Shown here: piece by piece, positions 1 through 7,002 of the stretch | How positions within the stretch are numbered: the first letter of the stretch is position 1 | Layout of the letters: each line of letters begins with the position of its first letter | Assembly: GCF_002803095.1 (NCBI RefSeq) | Contig: NZ_PGLR01000036.1 | Span: 1-60,551 of the forward strand | Length of the DNA: 60,551 nt | Direction of reading: 5' to 3' | DNA from: Pseudomonas sp. ZH-FAD | GTDB lineage: Bacteria > Pseudomonadota > Gammaproteobacteria > Pseudomonadales > Pseudomonadaceae | Notes under the pieces: model-generated | The model's database searches: none | Told to the model about the DNA's origin: nothing | The model's input: the letters and a program-made list of their open reading frames with translations, nothing else | Translations under genes and position numbers: made by a program

Positions 1-117
1 ATCTGGTTCTCTGCCCAATTATTGTCAATGGGTACGGCGCCGTCATCGAGATAGCGCGACAGCGCCGTCCAGCGTTTGAGGCTGTAATCCAATGCTTTGC
101 TGATGGCCGAGCCATCG
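1..117 (-). pseudogene. IS66-family tnpC remnant
   Basis: Read on the minus strand this fragment encodes a piece of the IS66 transposase C-terminal region (KALDYSLKRW, then DDGAVPIDNN and AENQ). It is similar to, but diverged from, the matching part of the fuller IS66 copy at about 14,940-15,050. It continues off the left edge of the window and stops where IS21-type terminal repeats begin, so an IS21 element probably inserted into it or a deletion joined the two. It cannot be functional. Confidence 0.7.
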
Positions 118-124
118 TGTGCGG

Positions 125-215
125 ATTCCACGCCATCCGGCCACCCAGTCCACGCTCATCTGGCCAGGTATTCCACGCGCATCCGGCCACTGATTCCACG
201 GCCATCCGGCCACCC
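125..215 (+). repeat. IS21 terminal direct repeats (4 copies)
   Basis: Four tandemly spaced copies of a roughly 23-base unit containing CATCCGGCCA (one copy reads CATCTGGCCA) lie between the element end and istA. They are the expected multiple transposase-binding sites of an IS21-family end. Confidence 0.75.
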
Positions 216-284
216 AACCGGGTAGGCAGCTACGCAGGATTTCTTCACTACCATCGACCTCTTTTTCGAAGCAGAGAGGTCGTC

Positions 285-822
285 GTGGAGCGTTTCTCCA
301 TGCGTAAGATTCGCGAAGTACTACGTCTCAAGTTCGAGGTCGGGCTATCGGCTCGCCAGATTGCAGTCAGTGTGCAGGTCGGTCGTGTCACCGTCGGCGA
401 TTACCTCAACCGTTTTGCCGCCAGCGGTCTAGTCTGGCCCTGCTCGTTGTCCGATTCCGAGCTGGAACAGCAGCTGTTCCCACCGGCGCCGGCAGTGCCC
501 AGCGAGCAGCGGCCACTGCCTGATTGGTCTTGGGTGCATGCCGAGCTGCGTCGCCCCGGCGTGACCCTGGCGCTGCTCTGGCAGGAGTACCGCCTGAGCC
601 AGCCGCAGGGCTTTCAGTACAGCTGGTTCTGCGAACACTACCGTGCCTGGCAGGGCAAGCTGGACGTGGTGATGCGCCAGGAACATCGCGTCGGCGAGAA
701 GTTGTTCGTCGACTACGCCGGGCAGACGGTGCCGGTGATCGACCGCCACAACGGCGAGATCCGCCAGGCGCAGGTGTTCGTCGCGGTGCTCGGCGCGTCC
801 AGCTACACCTTCGCCGAATACG
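285..822 (+). pseudogene. istA: IstA transposase (IS21 family), C-terminally truncated
   Basis: The reading frame from GTG 285 (AGAGAGG ribosome-binding site at 273-279) encodes about 179 residues of IstA. It starts with the helix-turn-helix segment RKIREVLRLKFEVGLSARQI. Next comes KLFVDYAGQTVPV, which contains the first catalytic Asp of the DDE domain. Homology ends after SSYTFAEYG. A complete IstA is near 500 residues and is followed by istB, so the second catalytic Asp, the Glu and the helper ATPase gene are all missing. The reading frame runs on to 866 only by chance, through the adjoining IS3 piece. Confidence 0.8.
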
Positions 823-900
823 GCTGTAACCCTGGTCAAGTACCAAGCCAACTACCTCTCGTTTGAACTCGGGCGTGAACGTACAATGCTGCCTGGTCAT
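823..900 (-). pseudogene. IS3-family OrfA N-terminal fragment
   Basis: On the minus strand 26 codons encode MTRQHCTFTPEFKREVVGLV followed by LDQGYS, a typical start of an IS3-family OrfA (HTH_Tnp_1). Homology stops exactly where the IS21 istA fragment begins. The longer open frame to 406 is the shadow of istA. This is the scar of a deletion or of one IS landing in another. Confidence 0.7.
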
Positions 901-909
901 CAGCCCCCT

Positions 910-1977
910 CTATGGCGAGCATTCTCGCCCTAAATAGGCATCTGGATTTCGGACGCCGGACGCGACGAAGCCGGCTTCGGACAGTTCTGTCCGGTAGCGG
1001 CCAGGAGGCATACCGAACCAGCGCAGACAAGCTTTGTGAAAACTACTCGCCTCTCTGAAGCCCAGCAGGTCACCTACATGCGTCATGCTGTAAGACGTGT
1101 TCCGCAGATAGTAATCGGCCAGTTGCCGGCGCGCGCCGTCCAACACATCGCGAAAATTCGCGCCTTCGCGAGCGAGTCCACGCTGCAGGGTGCGTGTGCT
1201 GACCTCAAGTCCCTTGGCCACGGTTCCCATATCGTAGCCGCCGAGGCTGAGACGTTCGACGAGCCAGGCTCTCGTTCGCTCCGAGTAGGACGCCTTGCGC
1301 AACTGATCCATGCGGTGCTCAGCGAAACGGCCATGCAACAGAGCCAGAGCCTCGTTAGCGGTGCTCAGCGGATGCGACAGTGCCTCCCGGTCGAACAGAA
1401 TACCGATGCGAGGCGCCCCGAAACGCAAGGAGCAATCGAATAAGCGCCGATGCTCAGTCGTATCCGCTGGCTCGGGGTAGGTGAATTCGATCTCCCGCAG
1501 GCGCGGCAGGCTGCCTCCGGTCAGCCAGCGGCAGAAACCCAATACAACAGCCAGGCCGGCATCTTCGAACGCCCTGGGTTTCTCGATCGCCTCAAGATCA
1601 TCGATCGCCCAGAGGCGCTGCCCTCCCTCTTCCCGCGACAAACCGAGCTGAACACCGGTACCGAGCAGGGGCAGATAGCGCACCAGGGACTCCAGTGCCC
1701 CCTGCAGGTTCGGGCTGGACATCATCGTGTAGCCCACCAACTGAAATCCTCCCGGCAGAAAATGCCGATAGGCGCGTAGGCCAATATCCGGATCGCCAGA
1801 CTCAGCCTGTGCCAGCATCATCAGGCGATAGGCATCGGCCCGCGGTACGAAGCCATCCGGCTGCTTCAACAGGGCCGCATCGATCCCTGCCTGCCGGCAC
1901 AAACGCAGGGAATCAAGCCCCTCCCCTTCCAGGTTTTTTACCAATTGAGCGACGAAGCCGCTGTTGATCCTGTGCAT
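910..1977 (-). CDS. AraC-family transcriptional regulator
   Basis: The 355-residue protein has an N-terminal 'arabinose-binding' type domain of the OruR/ArgR-like AraC group (about residues 10-200) and a C-terminal double helix-turn-helix (about 245-345). Clear markers are STRTLQRGLAREGANFRDVL and FREASSFHKACLRWFGMPPG. The start at 1977 is chosen over the upstream Met at 2019 because MHRINSGFVAQLV matches family starts and a G-rich stretch precedes it. It reads away from the decayed catabolic genes to its right. AraC regulators of this type usually control a neighbouring catabolic operon in response to a small molecule, but the target is not evident here. The gene looks intact and full length. 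Confidence 0.85.
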   Translation of the reverse strand: MHRINSGFVAQLVKNLEGEGLDSLRLCRQAGIDAALLKQPDGFVPRADAYRLMMLAQAESGDPDIGLRAYRHFLPGGFQLVGYTMMSSPNLQGALESLVRYLPLLGTGVQLGLSREEGGQRLWAIDDLEAIEKPRAFEDAGLAVVLGFCRWLTGGSLPRLREIEFTYPEPADTTEHRRLFDCSLRFGAPRIGILFDREALSHPLSTANEALALLHGRFAEHRMDQLRKASYSERTRAWLVERLSLGGYDMGTVAKGLEVSTRTLQRGLAREGANFRDVLDGARRQLADYYLRNTSYSMTHVGDLLGFREASSFHKACLRWFGMPPGRYRTELSEAGFVASGVRNPDAYLGRECSP

Positions 1978-2419
1978 TCCCCCCCCAAACCTAGAACAGC
2001 GCTGCCAGCAAACTAACACTTCGGCGACGCCTTCCCCTATTGACCGGAGTCAACAACGAAGAAATGACCTGAGCAACTCAGGGCCAGACAGAGCGGTTGC
2101 GCGAGCAGCCGTAACTATTGTTGCCCATTCCCATCGTCGCCCCCACGTCGATCATTCTCGACACGCCACGCTTGAGGTGCGTGACGTCCGACAGCTCAGG
2201 ACGCCTGTTGCTCGAGGTGTCGGTAATCGCAGCCAAAGAGTGTTGAAGGCCGTGATTTCCAGATTGAATGAGTAGAACATGCACTGCCGCCCCATCCGGT
2301 CACTGCCTCTTCATGCAGCTCATCCCACCTTCGCTAACAGAGCAATTCTGTCGGCGATGCGGGGCAGCAACCACTTTTTCAATAGACTCAGTCAGAAGCA
2401 AACATCTACGTATCGATAT
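1978..2419. other. Intergenic region between two AraC-type genes
   Basis: No gene was recognised in these 442 bases. The only structure seen is a block at about 2025-2135 that recurs, diverged and interrupted, at about 5499-5785. It includes a 31-base stretch at 2042-2072 that matches 5516-5546 with two mismatches. The short open frames here have no recognisable protein similarity. Confidence 0.6.
2042..2072 (+). repeat. Dispersed repeat copy A (31 bases)
   Basis: The segment starts GACCGGAGTCAACAACGAAG and recurs with two mismatches at 5516-5546, 3.5 kb away in the same orientation. A second shared block (ACAGAGCGG-T-TGCGCGAGCAGCC) follows at about 2088-2112, with its partner near 5745. The pair brackets the decayed catabolic cluster and looks like a duplicated intergenic region. 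Confidence 0.6.
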
Positions 2420-3238
2420 CTAGCAATGATCCTGAATATGCTGCCGGTATCGGTTCGGGGTAGTGCCGGCCCACTCACGAAATGCCTTCACGAAGTTCGA
2501 TGCGTCAGTGAAGCCTGCTCGCTCAGCGATGATTGCGATGGGGAGCGCTGTGCCCTGCAGGAGCTGGGCGGCTGTTTCAAACCGCACCTCTCGCAGTAGC
2601 TGGCGGTAACTACAGTCCAACTCATCCAGGCGGCGATTCAGCGTGCGTGTCGAAAGGTTGAGTCGATGTGCGATTTCACCAACTGACGGCGGTGAGTGCA
2701 GATCCTTTCGCAGATGAATACGCACCTGCTCTGGTAACGAAAGTGGTGCCCGATTGCGACTCGAGGCCTCTTCGCAGCGTTGAACCGCCATCTTGAAACC
2801 GGTTAGGCATGCACCTGGCAGGCGTTTATCCAGCAGTGAGCGCGGAATCAGTACCTGGCAGTACTCCTGGCTGAATCTGACATTCTCTCCGAACAGTTTA
2901 TGGTACGGGCGAAGGTCATCCGGTGCTGGGTAGTCGAACTCGATTTCCAGTCCCAGATCAGCGACTGGGCGCTCCATCGAGAGAGAGGTCTGGTTCGCGA
3001 TCGCCATGAGCCAGGACTCCTGATTGAAGACGTAGCGCTCTTCAAGCGGCACCAGCTTCGAAGCGATGATGGCAAGGTGTTTAGGCCGCTCTACCAGGCG
3101 CATGTCAAAGGCGCTGCCGAGAAGCTTCTGGTGTTTGAGACCGCTCTCGTATGCATGCCGTAAAGACGGCGCAGAGGCATAGAGCGCGTACCAAAATCCC
3201 CGCCGCTGAATCCATCTGCCGAGCTGGGCACAGTGCAA
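2420..3238 (-). pseudogene. AraC-family regulator, 5'-truncated
   Basis: This frame encodes the later part of an AraC-type regulator. There is a partial ligand-binding domain from about FWYALYASAPSLRHAYESGL onward and a complete C-terminal double helix-turn-helix (LNLSTRTLNRRLDELDCSYR, then GFTDASNFVKAFREWAGTTP). Relatives are near 330-350 residues, and about 70 N-terminal residues are missing. The first dozen residues of the open frame (to about 3200) lie antisense to an SMP-30-like fragment, so a deletion joined the two genes near 3190-3205. A functional product is unlikely without the N-terminal domain and native start. Confidence 0.7.
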
Positions 3239-3361
3239 CCTCTGGGCAAAGGAACACTGGCCCTGGATGCCATGACCGACGCCAACAGCCGTCCCATCAA
3301 TTTCTGCAACGATCTGGAGATCAGCCAGGACGGCAAGCGCGTATACATGTCGGAAGAGGCC
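3203..3361 (+). pseudogene. SMP-30/strictosidine-synthase-like fragment
   Basis: About 50 codons encode GTLALDAMTDANSRPINFCN and then DLEISQDGKRVYMSE. This resembles a central blade of SMP-30/gluconolactonase or strictosidine-synthase-like beta-propellers. Both ends are lost: the left border is the truncated AraC gene and the right border runs in frame into a VOC-domain sequence near 3360. The GTG at 3233 that opens the frame is probably an internal codon. This is a scrap left by deletion. Confidence 0.5.
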
Positions 3362-3817
3362 TCTGGTAAAGCAGTTGTGCTCCGCACACCCGGCTATAGC
3401 GGCGAAGGCCCGACGCTAACTCTGATTCCTTCACGGCAGCCTGCGACTCCAGCACCCCAGGCTTCCGACAACGGCTATGCCCACCTGTGCTTCGAAACTG
3501 AGGATATGCGAGGCGTTGCTGCTCGTATCGTGGCGTCGGGAGGCTCCATCAGCAGCACGTTCGCCAGCAATGATCGAGCCCCCGTGCTTTATACCCAGGA
3601 TCCGGATGGCAACGCCGTTGAGATTCATATCCCTCTGCCTGCGCCACTTACCCCACGGACTATCTACAGAACCCTGGATTCCCTAGTACGAACAAAGCTC
3701 GGATTGGATACTCCCGCCAATGATCGGCTCCGGTTTCTTCACGCCAACCACAACTCGCAGGACTGGGTGCGTGTCGTTGCGTTCTACCGAGTGGTTTTCG
3801 GTAGCGAGACCGTTGGG

Positions 3818-5020
3818 GGGTACCTCTAAAAACCCGACTCTGACCTGAACACAAGGCGTGAAGAGGTGCCTAGCACAAAGAATATGCGGCCAGTACCTAT
3901 CGCAATCGGCGGAATGCAGGCCGGAGAAACCGGCCTGTTGTCATTTTCACGCCATCTCCAGCAGGCTCGACATCCTTTTCAGATTGTACACCGCTGATTT
4001 GATCGTCAGGCCAAACTGCGCGCGTGCCAATCCGATGCTGCGGATCGTCTTGCCGCCCATCTGCGCCAGACTGGCAAATATGTGTTCAACCCGAGCCCGT
4101 GGGCTGGCGATACGTTTGTTGCGAGCCTTGTCCCGCTCGCCGATGGGCTTGCCGGCTTGTCCTTTGCGCTGAATATGCGGGCGCTATCCGTTGAGCTTGA
4201 GCCAGTGCTCGCGTGGCTTGTCGTGATAGCCACGATCAGCCCAGAAGTCACGGCTACTGTTCCCTCGATCCAGTACATCGACCAAGTGAAGTGTGTCGGC
4301 CTCGGCGGCATCGCTCACCCGCACGTTGCGGATCAGTTTGTGCCGGCGATCCACACTGACCGACAGCTTGTAGCCGAAGTACGACTTGCCATGCTTCTTC
4401 GTCCAGCGCGCCTCGACATCCTTTTGTCGGCGCTTGGCCGGCTCCCACTCGATGGGCGCTGCCCGCTGCTTCACGACTTCCTGCTCTTCAGCCGTGTTGT
4501 GCTGAATCGGGGCGCGAACGATGCTGGCATCGATGATCTGCCCTTCGCGTGCGTTGAAGCCATTGAGCTGCAGTTGGCGCTGCACTTCATCAAAAATCAG
4601 ATGCTCGACCTTGGCCTGAACGAGCCGCTCACGAAAATTCCAGATCGTATTGCGATCCGGCACGCGTGCGGTGTTCTTCTGCCCGGCAAAGCGCTGAAAG
4701 CTCATGCGGTCGAGTAGTTGAAACTCCATCTGTTCGTCGGACAGGTTGAACAACTGCTGCAAGACCAGCAGGCGCGTCATGAGCTCTGTCGGGTACGGAG
4801 GCCTGCCACCTTTAGCGCGACTCGGGCGAGGAACCCAGCGGTCGATCTCCTCAGCCATGAGGCGGAAGTCGACATGCTTGTTCAGCAGGGCCAGCGGATC
4901 GCCCAAGCTGTCGAGTTTCGCTTCACGTTCCTGGTCGGCAAATAGGCTTAGCATGGGCTAGCTGTCCTGGGGGGCGGGGGCTCAGATTTTAATGGGAACA
5001 GCCGGTTTTTGGAGGTTCCC
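3818..5020 (-). mobile_element. IS5-family insertion sequence (1,203 bp)
   Basis: The terminal inverted repeats are GGGTACCTCTAAAAACC at 3818-3834 and the complement of 5004-5020, matching at 15 of 17 positions. A 4-bp direct duplication TGGG flanks it (3814-3817 and 5021-5024). It carries one transposase gene on the minus strand, interrupted by an in-frame TAG. The precise ends, retained duplication and restorable host frame indicate a fairly recent insertion into the VOC gene. Confidence 0.85.
3947..4954 (-). pseudogene. IS5-family DDE transposase with internal TAG stop
   Basis: Start ATG 4954 and final TGA 3947-3949 define a 335-codon frame broken by a single TAG at 4184-4186. The N-terminal part has the usual IS5 features (GGRPPYPTELMTRLLVLQQL, QIIDASIVRAP with the first catalytic Asp, and DFWADRGYHD with the second). 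After the stop the same frame continues RPHIQRKGQAGKPIGERDKA and RVEHIFASLAQMGGKTIRS, which carries the catalytic Glu. The family usually has Tyr at the stop position (GYRPHI), so TAC or TAT to TAG is the simplest event. Without read-through the product lacks the third catalytic residue. Confidence 0.85.
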
Positions 5021-5385
5021 TGGGGCCGAGCGCAACTACGAAGGTGGCTTCATATCCGAACTAACTGGGATCGATGGCGTGGCAGTGCGCGGCAGGCATA
5101 TCGCACTGCCCGGCTATAGCTCAGGTGGGCCAACACTCGAGGCGTTCATCTATAATCGGGCCACCAGGAATATGCCGCTTTCGTTCTCCGACTCCGGAGT
5201 TGTGGCCATCGGCTTCGACACCCAGAGCATCGAAAAAACCGTATCCCGTATGACTGCAGCGGGAGGTGGCCAAATCAGCAGAACCGGCCAAACAGCCATT
5301 ACCCAGGATCCGTACGGCAACCTCATACAGCTTCGTCAGGCAACCCCGTGACATTGCTTGGGATAGACCCTTTGGTGAGATCGTG

Positions 5386-5457
5386 ATGGTTACAGATCAG
5401 GACAAGACAGCCATGGCCACCGGATCAGGCTCCGGTATCGGTAAGGCGGTGAACCAG
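5386..5457 (+). pseudogene. Short-chain dehydrogenase N-terminal fragment
   Basis: From ATG 5386 the frame reads MVTDQDKTAMATGSGSGIGK, which contains the TGxxxGIG nucleotide-binding motif at the start of a Rossmann-fold SDR enzyme. Similarity stops after about 24 codons. Its position just after the VOC remnant suggests both once belonged to one catabolic operon. Confidence 0.55.
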
Positions 5458-5515
5458 CGCACGCCCTCGAAGAATGTCGCCAGAAAACAACACGCCGGCG
5501 ACACCGCCCCACAGC

Positions 5516-5546
5516 GACCGGAGTCAATAACGAAGAAATGGCCTGA
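5516..5546 (+). repeat. Dispersed repeat copy B (31 bases)
   Basis: This matches 2042-2072 with two mismatches and the same orientation. In this copy the second homology block (from about 5735) is separated by about 190 extra bases, while in copy A the blocks are nearly contiguous. Confidence 0.6.
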
Positions 5547-5928
5547 AATCCTCCAGGATGGTGCCCGCGGACAATCAAGAGGTGTCCCAGGACATTGCTA
5601 GGGGAAAGTAGCGAACCGACAATCCCCACACACATGCAATGGGCAACTGCTGCGCTGGCCGCTCTGGCACGGGCTTCGGCGAACGCCATACGGCCCCCTA
5701 CATTGAGGCGATGCACACCTGAGCGCCTAACCAATCAGGCCAGGACAGAGCGGCTGCACGAGCAGCCAGCAACTGTGCATTCCCCCACTATCGTAATGCC
5801 ACCTCAATTGCCCGGACGGGAAAGTCTGATCATCAGCAATCTGCACATGGGCCTCCCCCAGAGGTTCCGCATGGGGCACGTAGCCCATACCCTTCAGTAG
5901 CAGATCGCCGTAAGGAGACAGTGACAAC

Positions 5929-7002
5929 ATGGCTGTAGAAAAACAGAAGCTGGTCAAGACATTCATCGCCGCGGCCATTCTGGCCGGCGCGGCAGCCATT
6001 CTGTGGCTGGAATTTCGCCCGAGCGGGCTGGGCGAGGGCTTCGCCAGCGCCAACGGGCGTATCGAGGCCACAGAGGTGGATGTCGCCAGCAAGCTGGCCG
6101 GACGGCTTCTGGACATCCTCGTCGACGAGGGGGATTTCGTCGAATCCGGACAGACCCTGGCCCGCATGGACACCCTAGTGCTCGAAGCGCAGTTGAGCCA
6201 GGCGCAGGCTGGGGTGCGCAAGGCGCAGAACGCTATTCGCACCGCCAATTCCCAGGTGACGCTACGCATCAGCGAGAAGGCCACCGCCGAAGCGATAGTC
6301 CATCAGCGTCAGGCCGAACTGATCGCCGCCGAGAAGCGCCATCAGCGCACGGAAACGCTGGTGGCGCGCAACGCCATGGCCCGCCAGCAACTGGATGACG
6401 ACCGCGCCGCCTACCACAGCGCCCAGGCGGCCCTCAGCGCGGCTCGATCCCAGGTTTTGTCAGCCCAGGCCGGTATCGAGTCCGCGCAATCGCAGGTCAT
6501 CGAAGCCGAATCAGCCCTGGAAGCGGAGCAGGCCAACGTCGAGCACCTGCAAGCCGATATAGAGGACAGCCAGCTCAAGGCACCCCGCTCCGGCCGGGTG
6601 CAATACCGCATCAGCCAACCCGGCGAAGTGCTGGCTGCCGGCGGCAAGATCCTCAACCTGGTCGATCTCAACGACGTCTACATGAACGTTTTCCTGCCCG
6701 CCCAACAGGCCGGGCGCGTCGCCCTCGGTTCGGACGTGCGGCTGATCCTGGATGCCGCCCCACAGTTCGTGATCCCCGCCAAGGTCACCTTCGTCGCCAG
6801 CGTCGCGCAGTTCACGCCGAAGACTGTGGAAACCGCCAGCGAGCGTGAAAAACTGATGTTCCGGGTCAAGGCGCGTATCAATCCGCAACTGCTCAAGGAT
6901 CACCTCGAGCAAGTCAAGACCGGCGTGCCCGGCATGGCCTACCTGAAGCTCGACGACGCCGTCGAGTGGCCCGCAGAACTGCACATCCGGATCGAACCAT
7001 GA
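5929..7002 (+). CDS. yhiI: HlyD-family periplasmic adaptor (YhiI-like)
   Basis: The 357-residue protein has an N-terminal signal-anchor helix (about residues 11-27). It then shows the two half-lipoyl segments of membrane-fusion proteins (NGRIEATEVDVASKLAGRL near 43-62 and APRSGRVQYRISQPGEVL near 218-235), separated by a long alanine- and glutamine-rich coiled coil. A beta-barrel segment follows. Such adaptors link an inner-membrane ABC exporter to the outer membrane. The start is supported by AAGGAG. Its end overlaps the next gene by ATGA, and the order adaptor / RbbA-type ABC protein / YhhJ-type permease matches the E. coli yhiI-rbbA-yhhJ locus. Substrate unknown. Confidence 0.88.
   Translation: MAVEKQKLVKTFIAAAILAGAAAILWLEFRPSGLGEGFASANGRIEATEVDVASKLAGRLLDILVDEGDFVESGQTLARMDTLVLEAQLSQAQAGVRKAQNAIRTANSQVTLRISEKATAEAIVHQRQAELIAAEKRHQRTETLVARNAMARQQLDDDRAAYHSAQAALSAARSQVLSAQAGIESAQSQVIEAESALEAEQANVEHLQADIEDSQLKAPRSGRVQYRISQPGEVLAAGGKILNLVDLNDVYMNVFLPAQQAGRVALGSDVRLILDAAPQFVIPAKVTFVASVAQFTPKTVETASEREKLMFRVKARINPQLLKDHLEQVKTGVPGMAYLKLDDAVEWPAELHIRIEP

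Larger units (their letters stand above)
118..822 (+). mobile_element. IS21-family element, left-end remnant
   Basis: The element begins with a TGTGCGG end followed by four imperfect direct repeats of about 23 bases (starting near 125, 148, 170 and 193) with the core ATTCCACG-NN-CATCCGGCCA. Multiple terminal repeats of this kind are typical transposase binding sites of IS21 elements. The istA reading frame follows. Homology stops abruptly near 822, where an IS3-type fragment begins, so the rest of istA, istB and the right end are gone. Confidence 0.75.
3362..5351 (+). pseudogene. VOC (glyoxalase/bleomycin-resistance fold) gene split by an IS
   Basis: The two halves lie at 3362-3817 and 5025-5351. 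The left half holds the C-terminal part of a first VOC domain (VVLRTPGYSGEGPTLTLIPS ... YTQDPDGNAVEIH) and the start of a second (LRFLHANHNSQDWVRVVAFY). The right half holds the remainder (ERNYEGGFISELTGI ... LPGYSSGGPTLEAFIYN ... ITQDPYGNLIQL). Removing 3818-5024, which is the IS plus one copy of the 4-bp duplication, restores one frame reading ...SETVG-AERNY.... The gene was therefore in frame when the IS arrived, but its N-terminus had already been replaced by the SMP-30 fragment or was lost separately. VOC proteins are metal-dependent isomerases, dioxygenases or lyases; the substrate cannot be inferred. Confidence 0.8.
5352..5928. other. Decayed region before the exporter operon
   Basis: This 577-base stretch holds an SDR gene fragment (5386-5457), the second copy of the dispersed repeat (5516-5546, with further similarity at 5735-5785) and the leader of the next operon. 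No intact gene is seen. An AAGGAG ribosome-binding site lies just before 5929. Confidence 0.55.

Noticed and set aside
125..215. CRISPR-like repeats at the left end
   Set aside because: The four copies are imperfect, contiguous at about 23 bases and lie at an IS21 end before istA, so they are transposon terminal repeats.
406..900. A 164-residue protein on the minus strand
   Set aside because: Only the first 26 codons resemble a protein (IS3 OrfA); the rest is the reverse complement of istA.
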